From NCBI RefSeq assembly GCF_000152625.1, contig NZ_CH724156.1:3464602-3528601 (forward strand): a stretch of DNA of 64,000 nucleotides, given 5' to 3'. Below are positions 46,135 to 55,061 of this stretch, piece after piece. The notes below the pieces were generated by a model. That model had not been told where the DNA came from. It ran no database searches and was given only the letters and a program-made list of their open reading frames with translations. The stretch is from Roseovarius nubinhibens ISM. GTDB taxonomy: Bacteria; Pseudomonadota; Alphaproteobacteria; Rhodobacterales; Rhodobacteraceae. The position numbers were made by a program, and so were the translations under genes. Within the stretch, counting starts at the first letter, position 1. Every line of letters starts with the position of its first letter.

Positions 46135-46215
46135 AAGCGACGGTGCGGGTTTTGAGGGGCTGGCGGGGGTTTCCCCGGATCGCGTTTGGGGGCGCTGCCC
46201 CCCGGCCTGCGGCCT

Positions 46216-46243
46216 CCCCCCGGGATATTTTGAGCCAGAAGAA
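46216..46243 (+). repeat. Dispersed CCAGAAAGA-type element, copy 4
   Basis: CCCCCCGGGATATT followed by TTGAGCCAGAAGAAG, in the 3' space between tusA and rne. Nearly identical to the copy at 3981-4006. Confidence 0.6.
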
Positions 46244-46274
46244 GCGGCAGAGTAAAGAAAGAGCCGCTGCGCAT

Positions 46275-46304
46275 GAAAAAAGGCAGGGTCTCCCCTGCCT
46301 TTTT
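46275..46304. terminator. Bidirectional terminator between tusA and rne
   Basis: Stem AAAGGCAGGG / CCCTGCCTTT with a TCTC loop, flanked by A-rich bases on the left and TT on the right, so both strands have a T tract. It lies 24 bases downstream of the rne stop. Confidence 0.8.
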
Positions 46305-46327
46305 GCTGTTCTGTGCGGAACCTGAGC

Positions 46328-49114
46328 TTAGCGGCCCATGGACCACCAGCCGCGACGCTTGGGCTTGGACGGCTCTTCTGCCTGGGCCGCCTCGGGGGCC
46401 GCTGCGGGCTCGGGCGCGGCGTCGACCAGAGCGGGCTCGGGTTCGGGCTGCGGTTCGGGCTGTGCCTCGGGTTCCGGCGCGGGTGCAGGTTCCGGTGCGG
46501 GAGCCTCAGCCACCGGCTCTGGCTGTGCCTCGGGCGCTTCTGCGGCCTCGGGCGCGGCGTCGACCGGCTCTTCCTTCTTCTTGCGCGGGGCGCGCTTGCG
46601 CTTGGGCTTGGGCTTTTCTTCGGCCTCGGGCGCGTCTGCGCCGTCAGTCTCGGGTTTGGCCTCTGCCGGGGTCTCGGCCTCTGCCTCGACCTTTTTCTTG
46701 CGCGGCGCGCGTTTGCGCTTGGGCTTTTCTGCCGGCGCGAGCGCTTCGGCTTCGGCCTCTGCAGGGGCTGCCTCGGCAGTCTCTTCGACCTTGTCGGAGG
46801 TCACGTCGCCTTCGGCGGCCTCTTCGCTGTCGCTGTTGTCGCCGTTGTCGCCGTCAGAGCCGTTGTCGCCCTCGTCACCGTTGCGTTTGCCGCCCCGGCG
46901 GCGACGCCGACGGCGGCGCTTCTTGGGCTTGTCATCCTCGCCCTGGGTCTCGGCGGGCGCATCGCCGCCGGGCAGGTTGTCTTCGGCCTCCTCCTCGATC
47001 GGCTCGGCCTCGTCGATATCGGCCATGATCGAGCTGTCGACGGAGACCACAGGCGCTGTGGCCTCGGGCACCGAACGGGTGGCGGTCTTGAACTTTTCGA
47101 GGCTGAAATCGGGGCTGATCAGCGTGTGATCGCCTTCGATCCGGACCGAGAGCCCGTAGCGGGTTTCGATCTGGGCCACATGTTCGCGTTTCTGGTTCAT
47201 CAGGAAGTTGGCGATGGCCACCGGGCATTTCACCAGAACTTCGCGCGAGCGGCGGCGCACGCCCTCTTCTTCGATCTGACGCAGGATCGACAGGGCGAGG
47301 TTGTCATCCGACCGGATCAGCCCGGTGCCATGGCAGGCGGCGCAGGGCTGGGTCGTGGCCTCGATCATGCCGGGGCGCAGACGCTGACGCGACATTTCCA
47401 TCAGGCCAAAGCCCGAGATGCGGCTCACCTGAATGCGGGCGCGGTCGGTCTTGAGCCGGTCCTTCATCCGCTTTTCCACCGCCGCGTTGTTGCGGCGTTC
47501 ATCCATGTCGATGAAGTCGATGACGATGAGACCGGCCAGATCGCGCAGGCGGAGCTGGCGGGCCACCTCGTCGGCGGCCTCGAGATTGGTCTTGAGCGCG
47601 GTTTCCTCGATCGAGCCTTCCTTGGTGGCGCGGCCCGAGTTGACGTCGATGGCGACCAGCGCCTCGGTCACGCCGATGACGATATAGCCACCGGATTTGA
47701 GCTGCACCGTCGGGTTGAACATCGCGCCGAGATAGCTTTCGACCTGATAGCGGGCGAAGAGCGGCATCGCGTCTTGGTAGTTCTTCACGTTCTTGGCGTG
47801 GGACGGCATGATCATTTTCATGAAGTCCTTGGCGATGCGGTAGCCGCGTTCGCCTTCGACCAGAACCTCGTCGATGTCGCGATTGTAAAGGTCGCGGATC
47901 GAGCGTTTGATCAGGTCGCCCTCTTCATAGATCTTGGCCGGCGCGATGGATTTGAGCGTCAGCTCGCGGATCTGTTCCCAGAGCCGTTGCAGATATTCAT
48001 AATCGCGCTTGATCTCGGCCTTGGTCCGCTTGGCGCCCGCGGTGCGGACGATGAGACCGGCGCCCCGGGGCACGTCGATCTCGGAGGCGATTTCCTTGAG
48101 CTTCTTGCGGTCGGCGGCATTGGTGATCTTGCGGCTGATGCCACCGCCACGGGCGGTGTTGGGCATCAAAACGCAGTAGCGGCCCGCGAGCGAGAGGTAG
48201 GTGGTGAGCGCCGCGCCCTTGTTGCCGCGCTCTTCCTTGACGACCTGCACCAGAAGGATCTGGCGGACCTTGATGACCTCTTGGATCTTGTAGCGCTTGG
48301 GCCGCGGTTTGCGCGGCGGGCGGATGTCGGCCTCGTCATCATCATCTGCGACGGATTCGATGGCCTCGTCCTTGGAGGCGGCGGATTTGCGGCGGCTGCG
48401 GCCACGGCCCCGGGTCGAACGCCCGTTGCTGTCGTCCTCGTCGTCGCGGTCATCGCCGTCATCGTCTTCGTCGCTGTCGTCGTCGCCATTGTCGTCACGA
48501 TCGTCGTCGAAGGACAGATCGTCCTCGGCGTCATCGCTGTCGTCGGCTTGCGCGTCGGACTGATCTTCGGCGCGATCTTCGGCCTCAGGGGCCGCGATGG
48601 GCGCGTCGGAATCCTGGGCCGCGTCTTGGGTCGCGTCCTGGGCCTCGTCCTGAGCGGCATTGTCTTCGGGGTCGATGGTTTCCATCCCCGAGATGCCATC
48701 GCTCACCACATCCGAGCTCTCGACCACGTCGCCATTATCGGCCTGTGCGGCCTTGGAGCGGCTGCGCGAGCGGCGGCTGCGTTTGGGTTTGCTGTCGTCC
48801 TCTTCGCGGGCTTTCAGAGCCTCGGCATAGGCGCGTTCCTCTTCGAGAAGCGCCTCGCGGTCGGCGACCGGGATCTGATAGTAATCCGGGTGGATCTCGG
48901 AAAAGGCGAGGAAACCATGGCGGTTTCCGCCATAGTCGACAAAGGCCGCCTGCAGCGACGGTTCGACCCGTGTTACCTTTGCGAGATAGATATTGCCGGC
49001 GAGTTGCCGTTTGTTTTCAGATTCAAAATCGAATTCCTCGACCTTGTTTCCGTCCACCACCACGACGCGGGTTTCTTCCGCGTGGGTGGCATCGATAAGC
49101 ATTTTCTTGGCCAT
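46328..49114 (-). CDS. rne: Ribonuclease E
   Basis: Main endoribonuclease of RNA processing and decay. The 928-residue product has a split S1 region (IYLAKVTRVEPSLQAAFVDYG early, then an acidic insertion of about 160 residues rich in Asp/Glu, then YKIQEVIKVRQILLVQVVKE), the 5' sensor and DNase I-like catalytic domain (ALVAIDVNSGRATKE; LAGLIVIDFIDMD), the zinc-link-like PCAACHGTG and a long Ala/Pro/Glu/Lys-rich tail with RKRAPRKKK repeats, likely the disordered degradosome scaffold. The start at MAKKMLIDATHAEETR is family-like. The acidic insertion is usual in Rhodobacteraceae. Confidence 0.95.
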   Translation of the reverse strand: MAKKMLIDATHAEETRVVVVDGNKVEEFDFESENKRQLAGNIYLAKVTRVEPSLQAAFVDYGGNRHGFLAFSEIHPDYYQIPVADREALLEEERAYAEALKAREEDDSKPKRSRRSRSRSKAAQADNGDVVESSDVVSDGISGMETIDPEDNAAQDEAQDATQDAAQDSDAPIAAPEAEDRAEDQSDAQADDSDDAEDDLSFDDDRDDNGDDDSDEDDDGDDRDDEDDSNGRSTRGRGRSRRKSAASKDEAIESVADDDDEADIRPPRKPRPKRYKIQEVIKVRQILLVQVVKEERGNKGAALTTYLSLAGRYCVLMPNTARGGGISRKITNAADRKKLKEIASEIDVPRGAGLIVRTAGAKRTKAEIKRDYEYLQRLWEQIRELTLKSIAPAKIYEEGDLIKRSIRDLYNRDIDEVLVEGERGYRIAKDFMKMIMPSHAKNVKNYQDAMPLFARYQVESYLGAMFNPTVQLKSGGYIVIGVTEALVAIDVNSGRATKEGSIEETALKTNLEAADEVARQLRLRDLAGLIVIDFIDMDERRNNAAVEKRMKDRLKTDRARIQVSRISGFGLMEMSRQRLRPGMIEATTQPCAACHGTGLIRSDDNLALSILRQIEEEGVRRRSREVLVKCPVAIANFLMNQKREHVAQIETRYGLSVRIEGDHTLISPDFSLEKFKTATRSVPEATAPVVSVDSSIMADIDEAEPIEEEAEDNLPGGDAPAETQGEDDKPKKRRRRRRRRGGKRNGDEGDNGSDGDNGDNSDSEEAAEGDVTSDKVEETAEAAPAEAEAEALAPAEKPKRKRAPRKKKVEAEAETPAEAKPETDGADAPEAEEKPKPKRKRAPRKKKEEPVDAAPEAAEAPEAQPEPVAEAPAPEPAPAPEPEAQPEPQPEPEPALVDAAPEPAAAPEAAQAEEPSKPKRRGWWSMGR

Positions 49115-49661
49115 GTATTCCAATTGCACCGGCGCAGAACCGCGCGCCCGGGTGGGGCGGTCGCGGTTTGGGCAGGGTGTCTGTCAGGGGCGAGTGCGTG
49201 CGCGGGTGGACGGTGACCGCTGGCGGCCTCTCTCGTCCTGTTTGTCCCGTTCGCGCGTGTCATCGCGGTTCTTCTCCGGTGCCTCGTGTGGCACCCGTTC
49301 GGTCACCCGGTTCGCCAAATTCTGCGGACCTGGGCATGTATGTGACCCGGTATGTCGGGCCCAATCGGTCTGTGTCAGAAGGCCCGGCTCTGGCCGGGGG
49401 CGTCTCTGAAACAGCGAAACTCAGAAATGGGCGGAGGTCAGGCCTCTCGCGCATAGACACACACTAATGCGTTGCTGCAAGGAATTACAATGGGCAAAAT
49501 GTTCCGAGCGCCTTTGGGGGCTTGGATCCGCGGGGGAATTCGGCGGCTTGCATCCCCTGCCCGGCGCAGCACTGTGCCGCCGGAGCGGCCGCGAGAATGC
49601 GCGGCGCGAAGCGGATCCTGACCTCAGGGATCAGCCGCAAGAGATCAGCCAAGGAGAGAGC
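49115..49661. other. Long intergenic region: rne leader and upstream side of the CocE-type gene
   Basis: 547 bases without a supported gene. On the minus strand it is the presumed long 5' leader of rne, GC-rich with several possible hairpins (for example GCCCCCGGCCAGAGCCGGGC near 49390). Long leaders let RNase E control its own message in other bacteria; I saw no match to a known leader family. The plus-strand end carries AAGGAGAG before the CocE-type gene. Confidence 0.4.
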
Positions 49662-51659
49662 ATGGTCACCAGCACCGAAACCATCTGGATCGAGATGCCC
49701 GACGGGGCGCGGCTTGCCGCACGGCTCTGGCTGCCCGAGGGCGATGGGCCCTTTCCCACCATTCTCGAATATATCCCCTATCGGCGGCGCGACCGCACGC
49801 GGCTTCGCGATGAGGCGATGCATCCGCGGTTTGCGCATGCGGGCTATGCCTCGATCAGGGTCGATATGCGGGGCGCGGGCGACAGTGACGGGCTCATGCA
49901 TGGCGAATATCTCGAACAGGAGATCCAGGACGGTTGCGACGTGATCGGCTGGATCCGGGGGCAGGAGTGGTCCGATGGGCAGGTCGGCATGTTCGGCAAG
50001 AGCTGGGGCGCCTATAGCGCCTACCAGGTGGCGGCGCGGCGGCCCGAGGGGCTGCGGGCGATTGCGCCGGTGATGGGGACGGATGACCGCTGGGCGGAAT
50101 GCATCCATTTCTCGGGCGGTTGCCTGATGAGCGACAATTTCTGGTGGGGCGCGATCATGCAGCTGTTTAACGCGCAGCCGCCCGATCCGGCGGTCCTGGG
50201 TGACGCGTGGCGCGAGACATGGCGGGCGCGGCTCGAGGCGACGGAGTTCTGGCCGGCAGAGTGGCTCGAGCATCAGACGCGGGACGCGTTCTGGCAACAT
50301 GGGTCGGTCTGCGAGAATTACGCCGATATCGAAGTCCCCGCCTATATCTTTGGCGGTTGGGCCGATGCCTATCGCAACACGCCGTTTCGGATGGCGGAAC
50401 ATGCCACGAGCCCGGTCAAGGTGATGATCGGGCCTTGGGGGCATCTCTATCCGCATGAGGGCGCGCCGGGACCGCAGGTGGATTTCCCGGCCGAGCTCAT
50501 CCGCTGGTGGGACCATTGGATGAAGGCGCGCGACACCGGGCTGATGGATGAGCCGCCGCTGCGGCTCTACCTGCGCGAGGCCACGGCTCCGGGCGACGAT
50601 CCCGACCCGCGTCCCGGCCGCTGGGTCGAAGAGCCGCGCTGGCCGAGCCCCAATGTGGCGGAGGAGATCTTTCACCTCAATCATGGCGTGCTGGGCCAGA
50701 GCCCGCATCCCGGCCCTGATATGTCGGTCACCACGCCGACGAGCTATGGCGCGTCGGGGGGCGATTTCATGTCCTTTGCCACGCCCGGCGACCTGCCCGG
50801 CGATGCAAGGCTCGATGGCGCCGGGGCGCTCGAGTTCCGCAGCGCGCCTTGCGAGGCGGCGCTCGACATTCTGGGTCAGGCGCGGCTTCGGCTGCGGGTG
50901 GCGGCGGACAAGCCGCAGGCGATGCTCGCCGCGCTTCTGGTCGACGAGGCCCCCGACGGGGCGCAGACGGTGATCGCCCGGGGCTTTGCCAATCTCATGC
51001 ATCTCGACGGTCCAGAGCAGGTGACACCGCTCAGCCCCGGCACGCCGGTCGAGGCCGAGATCCTGCTTCATGCCACGGGTTATCGCCTGCCAGAGGGCCA
51101 CCGGGTGCTGATCAAGCTCTCGTCCGCCTATTGGCCGATCCTTTGGCCGAGCCCCGAGCCGGTCAGGATCACCCTGACCCCCGGCCTGTCGCAGCTGTCG
51201 CTGCCGCTGCGCCAAGCGGTGGCCGACGCGCCCAGGCCGCGCGCCCTGCCCGCGCCCGACGCGCCGCCCCAGCCTGCGATGACGCAGATCCGCGAGGGCC
51301 GGATGGAGCGCGGCTGGCAGTTCGATGCGCTGAGCGGCAAGCTCATCAACCGCACTTGGATCGATGGCGGGGTGTTCGGCCCGGTGGGGCGCATCCGCAT
51401 CGACGAGACCGGCACCGAGCTCGGCGATATCTCGGAACGGATCTATGAGATCGGATCAGACCCGACGAGCGCCCGCGCGGTGATGACCCAAGAGGGGCAT
51501 TTCAGCCGCGACGATTGGAATGCCCGGATCGAGACCCGCGCCGAAATGTGGTGCGATGCGACGCATTTCTACATTGAGGCGGGCACGCGCTGTTTCGTCG
51601 ATGATGCGCTCTTTCATGAGAAATCATGGTCGCACAAGATCCGGCGCAACGGGATGTGA
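49662..51659 (+). CDS. CocE/NonD-family serine hydrolase
   Basis: 665-residue alpha/beta hydrolase. The N-terminal catalytic domain begins TIWIEMPDGARLAARLWLPE and has the nucleophile in FGKSWGAYSAYQ (Ser 114); the C-terminal half looks like the jelly-roll domain of X-Pro dipeptidyl-peptidases and cocaine esterase (LRLRVAADKPQAMLAALLVDEA; LPEGHRVLIKLSSAYWP). Likely an esterase or peptidase of unknown substrate; no signal peptide, so cytoplasmic. The ATG at 49662 follows AAGGAGAG. It converges on the LuxR-type gene. Confidence 0.87.
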   Translation: MVTSTETIWIEMPDGARLAARLWLPEGDGPFPTILEYIPYRRRDRTRLRDEAMHPRFAHAGYASIRVDMRGAGDSDGLMHGEYLEQEIQDGCDVIGWIRGQEWSDGQVGMFGKSWGAYSAYQVAARRPEGLRAIAPVMGTDDRWAECIHFSGGCLMSDNFWWGAIMQLFNAQPPDPAVLGDAWRETWRARLEATEFWPAEWLEHQTRDAFWQHGSVCENYADIEVPAYIFGGWADAYRNTPFRMAEHATSPVKVMIGPWGHLYPHEGAPGPQVDFPAELIRWWDHWMKARDTGLMDEPPLRLYLREATAPGDDPDPRPGRWVEEPRWPSPNVAEEIFHLNHGVLGQSPHPGPDMSVTTPTSYGASGGDFMSFATPGDLPGDARLDGAGALEFRSAPCEAALDILGQARLRLRVAADKPQAMLAALLVDEAPDGAQTVIARGFANLMHLDGPEQVTPLSPGTPVEAEILLHATGYRLPEGHRVLIKLSSAYWPILWPSPEPVRITLTPGLSQLSLPLRQAVADAPRPRALPAPDAPPQPAMTQIREGRMERGWQFDALSGKLINRTWIDGGVFGPVGRIRIDETGTELGDISERIYEIGSDPTSARAVMTQEGHFSRDDWNARIETRAEMWCDATHFYIEAGTRCFVDDALFHEKSWSHKIRRNGM

Positions 51660-51727
51660 GGCAGATTAACTAGACCACAAGCGGCGGGGCGCAGAGGCGC
51701 CCTGCTCCCTCCCCTCAGGTCTCGACC

Positions 51728-52387
51728 CTAGTAGGTCCCGGCCACGTATTTCGCGATGGCGCCGCCGCGCGAATTGACGCCGAGCTTTTGATAGATCGCC
51801 TTGAGGTAATATTTGACGGTGTTCTCGCTCAGCCCGAGCCGGGCGGATATCTGAAAATTGGTCAGCCCGTCGACCAGCAGCCCCAAAATCTCATGCTCGC
51901 GCCGCGACAGCGCGTCCGAGGTGTCATTGGTCAGCCGGCGCAGGATGTCGGTCGGCACGAGGCTATGGCCGACGACCAGCTTGCCCAGGATACGCGGCAG
52001 GCTTTCAAGGATCTGCCCCATCATGCAGACGGAATTGGCCCCGGATTTGATCGCCGCGCGGATGAAGGCAAATTCGCTCTCTTCCGCGACGACCACCACG
52101 AGCACATGGGGAAAATCCTTGTGCAGCGCCTTGAGGCTGGTGGCGAGATCGGCATCGGCCAGACGCACGCCCAGAATGACGATCACCGGGCCGCTTTCCT
52201 GACCCAGCAGACGGCGCAGCGTCTTGAGATCGGTGGCAAAGGGGCCAAGCGCCACCTCCTCCATCTGATCGACAAGCGAGCCGATCCCCTGACACACGAT
52301 CACCTGCCGGTCCGCGACGATCACGCGCGACAGGGTCCGGGTCTTATCCTCGGTCATGACTTTGAGCACATCTTGCCACCTCCCCAT
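51728..52387 (-). CDS. LuxR-type regulator with degenerate receiver domain
   Basis: 219-residue NarL/FixJ-like protein. The N-terminal part (about 15-135) resembles a receiver ([38 protein letters not shown]), but where the phospho-acceptor Asp is expected the strand reads [11 protein letters not shown], so phosphorylation is doubtful. The C-terminal helix-turn-helix is intact ([40 protein letters not shown]). The start at 52387 is preceded by AGGGG. It is divergent from the serine-cycle genes, with a 218-base region holding inverted repeats, so it is the likely regulator of that island. Confidence 0.85.
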   Translation of the reverse strand: MGRWQDVLKVMTEDKTRTLSRVIVADRQVIVCQGIGSLVDQMEEVALGPFATDLKTLRRLLGQESGPVIVILGVRLADADLATSLKALHKDFPHVLVVVVAEESEFAFIRAAIKSGANSVCMMGQILESLPRILGKLVVGHSLVPTDILRRLTNDTSDALSRREHEILGLLVDGLTNFQISARLGLSENTVKYYLKAIYQKLGVNSRGGAIAKYVAGTY

Positions 52388-52438
52388 GGCATCCCCTGAG
52401 TGTGACCAAGGAAGTGACTGAAATCAAAGTATTTTTCC

Positions 52439-52454
52439 GCATACCATCGTATGC
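52439..52454. promoter_or_regulatory. GCATAC-N4-GTATGC inverted repeat
   Basis: Perfect 6-base inverted repeat with a 4-base spacer in the LuxR/sga divergent region, 52 bases from the LuxR-type start and 152 from sga. A candidate regulator site. Confidence 0.45.
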
Positions 52455-52485
52455 CAGCCGGAAATGCCCCCGGTTTCACCCCCGC

Positions 52486-52503
52486 GGGTAGCGCGGCCTA
52501 CCC
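52486..52503. promoter_or_regulatory. GGGTAG-N6-CTACCC inverted repeat upstream of sga
   Basis: Perfect inverted repeat preceded by CCCGC and followed by GTTCG, 103 bases before sga. The same arrangement, with a 7-base spacer, lies in front of mcl (54914-54932). Dyads of this size suit a dimeric LuxR/NarL-type protein. Confidence 0.6.
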
Positions 52504-52605
52504 GTTCGGGGCCGGCCGCCCGTGCCCGGCACCCGATCGCCATGCGGACGGGCGTTACCTGCCGGGGCCGCCTGCGCGAGACTGCCCCAAACCACGGAGG
52601 CGATC

Positions 52606-53784
52606 ATGCACGGAACCCAACATCTTTTCATTCCCGGACCGACCAATATCCCGGAAAAAATTCGTCAATCCATGAACATACCTATGGAAGATATGCGCGC
52701 GCCCGATTTCCCGGAATTGGTGAACGGGCTCTTGGAGGACGTCAAGAAAGTCTATCGGATGTCCTCGGGGCGGGTCTTTGTCTTTCCCTCCTCGGGCACC
52801 GGCGCCTGGGAAAGCGCGATCACCAACACGCTCGACCGCGGTGACCGCGTCCTAATGTCGCGCTTCGGCCAGTTCTCGCTTCTTTGGGTGGATATGGCCC
52901 AGCGCATGGGGCTCGAGGTCGAGCTCTGCGAGGTGGATTGGGGCAAGGGCGTGCCGCTCGAGGCCTATCGCGCGGCGCTGGCGGCGGACAAGGATCACTC
53001 GATCAAGGCCGTCTTTGCCACCCAGAACGAGACCGCGACCGGCGTCACCTCGGATATCGAAGGCGTGCGGCGGGTGCTCGATGAGACGGGGCATCCGGCG
53101 CTTCTTTTCGTGGATGGGGTGAGCTCCATCGCCTCGATCCCCTTTGAGATGGAGAAATGGGGCGTTGATCTGGCGGTCTCTGGCTCGCAGAAAGGGTTCA
53201 TGCTGCCGGCCGGGCTCGGCATTCTGGGGGTGAGCGACAAGGCGCTCGAGGTCAACCGCCGCCGCAACAAGGCGGGGATGGAGCGCTGTTACTTCAGCTT
53301 TGAGGATATGATCGCGCTCAATGACACCGGCTATTTCCCCTATACGCCCGCGACGCAGCTCTTGCGCGGCCTGCGCGCGGCGCTCGATATGCTGCTCGCC
53401 GAAGGGATGGAGCAGGTCTGGGCGCGCCACGCCTATCACGCCGAAGGGGTGCGCCGGGCGGTGGCGGCCTGGGACGGCTGTGAGCTGGTGGCGGCGGGGC
53501 CGGAATGGGCCTCGGACACGGTCTCGGCCATCTACACCCCCGAGGGCGTCGATGCGCGTGATGTGATCGCGGGCGCCTATAAGAAATATCAGACCTCGCT
53601 CGGCACCGGGCTCAACAAGCTCGCCGGTCGCGCGTTTCGGATCGGGCATCTCGGCTCGCTCAACCCGGTGATGCTCTGCGGGGCGCTGTCGGCGGCGGAG
53701 ATGGCGCTCATCGATGCGGGGGCCAAGATCACCCCGGGCGCGGGCGTGGCGGCGGCGCAGGATCATTACCGGACGGGGCGCTAG
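52606..53784 (+). CDS. sga: Serine-glyoxylate aminotransferase
   Basis: PLP enzyme that transfers the amino group of serine to glyoxylate, giving hydroxypyruvate and glycine; a key step of the serine cycle. The 392-residue class V aminotransferase shows HLFIPGPTNIPEKIRQSM at the N-terminus, FPSSGTGAWESAITN for cofactor binding, ATQNETATGV, FVDGVSSIASIPFEME and the PLP lysine in VSGSQKGFML (Lys 196). The ATG at 52606 follows CGGAGG. The next gene starts three bases after the stop, so they form an operon. Confidence 0.93.
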   Translation: MHGTQHLFIPGPTNIPEKIRQSMNIPMEDMRAPDFPELVNGLLEDVKKVYRMSSGRVFVFPSSGTGAWESAITNTLDRGDRVLMSRFGQFSLLWVDMAQRMGLEVELCEVDWGKGVPLEAYRAALAADKDHSIKAVFATQNETATGVTSDIEGVRRVLDETGHPALLFVDGVSSIASIPFEMEKWGVDLAVSGSQKGFMLPAGLGILGVSDKALEVNRRRNKAGMERCYFSFEDMIALNDTGYFPYTPATQLLRGLRAALDMLLAEGMEQVWARHAYHAEGVRRAVAAWDGCELVAAGPEWASDTVSAIYTPEGVDARDVIAGAYKKYQTSLGTGLNKLAGRAFRIGHLGSLNPVMLCGALSAAEMALIDAGAKITPGAGVAAAQDHYRTGR

Positions 53785-53787
53785 GCG

Positions 53788-54765
53788 ATGGCCGGACGCG
53801 CGAAGATCCTTGTCACCCGCGCCTGGCCCGAAGCGGTCGAGGCGCGGCTGACCGAGCTGGGGGCGGTGACGTTTCGCGCCCCCGACACGCCGATGAGTGC
53901 GGCGGAATTCATCGACGCCGCCGGGCGTTACGATGCGATCCTGCCCACCGTGTCGGATGTGATCCCACCCGAATTCTACCCCGCCGCCAAGGGGCGGCTG
54001 CGGCTCTTGGCCTCTTACGGGGTGGGCTATAACCATATCGACATCACGGCGGCGCGGGAGAATGGCATCACGGTGACCAACACGCCCGGGGTGCTCACCG
54101 ATTGCACCGCCGATCTGGCGATGGGGCTCTTGCTTGCGGCGGCGCGGCGGATTGGCGAGGGCGAGCGTGAGACCCGCGCCGGACACTGGGCCGGTTGGCG
54201 GCCCACCCATATGATCGGCCGCAAGGTGAGCGGCGCGACGCTTGGCATCGTGGGCTTTGGCCGGATCGGCCAGGCGATGTCGCGGCGGGCGCATTACGGC
54301 TTTGGCATGGAGGTGGTGTTTCAGAACCGTTCCACCGTCGATCCGGAGGTGGCGCGGGCGGCGGGCAATGCCCGGCAATTGGCCAGCGTGATCGAGGTGG
54401 CGAAGGCCTGTGATTTCCTGTCGCTGCATTGTCCCGGCGGGGCCGAGACGGCGGGGCTCATCGGGGCCGAGGTGCTGGCCGCGATGAAGCCCGGCGCGAT
54501 CCTCGTCAACACGGCGCGCGGCGATGTGGTGGATGAGGACGCGCTTTTCGCGGCGTTGGAGCGGGGGCATCTGGGCGGTGCCGGGCTCGATGTCTATCGC
54601 GGTGAGCCGGCGCTCGATCCACGGTTCTTGGACCATGACAGTCTCGTGCTTGCGCCGCATCTGGGCAGCGCCACCGAAGAGACCCGCGCCGCGATGGGGC
54701 ATCGTGCCATCGACAATCTCGCAGCCTTCCTGGCCGGGGCGATCCCCCCCGACCGGGTGGTCTGA
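53788..54765 (+). CDS. D-2-hydroxyacid dehydrogenase, probable hydroxypyruvate reductase
   Basis: 325-residue NAD(P)-dependent dehydrogenase. The dinucleotide fold is LGIVGFGRIGQAMSRRA; the catalytic Arg/Glu/His lie in NTARGDVVDEDALF, LDVYRGEPALDP and APHLGSATEETR. The strand after the glycine loop ends in FQNRS with no acidic residue, which would suit NADPH. Placed directly after sga, it most likely reduces hydroxypyruvate to D-glycerate (and glyoxylate to glycolate), the next step of the serine cycle; other 2-oxo acids cannot be ruled out. Confidence 0.88.
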   Translation: MAGRAKILVTRAWPEAVEARLTELGAVTFRAPDTPMSAAEFIDAAGRYDAILPTVSDVIPPEFYPAAKGRLRLLASYGVGYNHIDITAARENGITVTNTPGVLTDCTADLAMGLLLAAARRIGEGERETRAGHWAGWRPTHMIGRKVSGATLGIVGFGRIGQAMSRRAHYGFGMEVVFQNRSTVDPEVARAAGNARQLASVIEVAKACDFLSLHCPGGAETAGLIGAEVLAAMKPGAILVNTARGDVVDEDALFAALERGHLGGAGLDVYRGEPALDPRFLDHDSLVLAPHLGSATEETRAAMGHRAIDNLAAFLAGAIPPDRVV

Positions 54766-54913
54766 CGGCTCTCCCAGCCCGCGTCAGACCCGCGCCGCCC
54801 CTATCCCTGTCATCTGGGGGCGGCGCAAAAGTTTCCTATCATAAACATTTGAAAAACCAAGGAAACCATGAGGTGCCCCACGGCATCCTATGGCATCCCG
54901 CAATGCGGCCCGC

Positions 54914-54932
54914 GGGTAGTCACCCCCTACCC
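54914..54932. promoter_or_regulatory. GGGTAG-N7-CTACCC inverted repeat upstream of mcl
   Basis: Matches the site in front of sga, including the flanking CCCGC and GTTCG, 130 bases before mcl. A direct repeat GGCATCC-TAT-GGCATCC lies just upstream. The 296-base gap therefore looks like a second promoter within the island. Confidence 0.6.
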
Positions 54933-55061
54933 GTTCGATGCCATGTCTCAACCCGGTGCGGTCCTTCTTACCCAAGGGAAAGTGTCGCGCAGGCCCTGCC
55001 CCGGCCAGACTGAGGAGGACGGCGCGCAGCCCGTGCGCCACAGGACAATGAAGGACAGACC

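Noticed and set aside
46313..49216. A 967-codon plus-strand open frame opposite rne
   Set aside because: Repetitive Leu/Gly/Val/Phe translation arising from the acidic and Ala/Pro-rich codons of rne; no domain.
51686..51702. GGGCGC/GCGCCC hairpin between the CocE-type and LuxR-type genes
   Set aside because: Short stem and no T tract on either strand; not enough to call a terminator.
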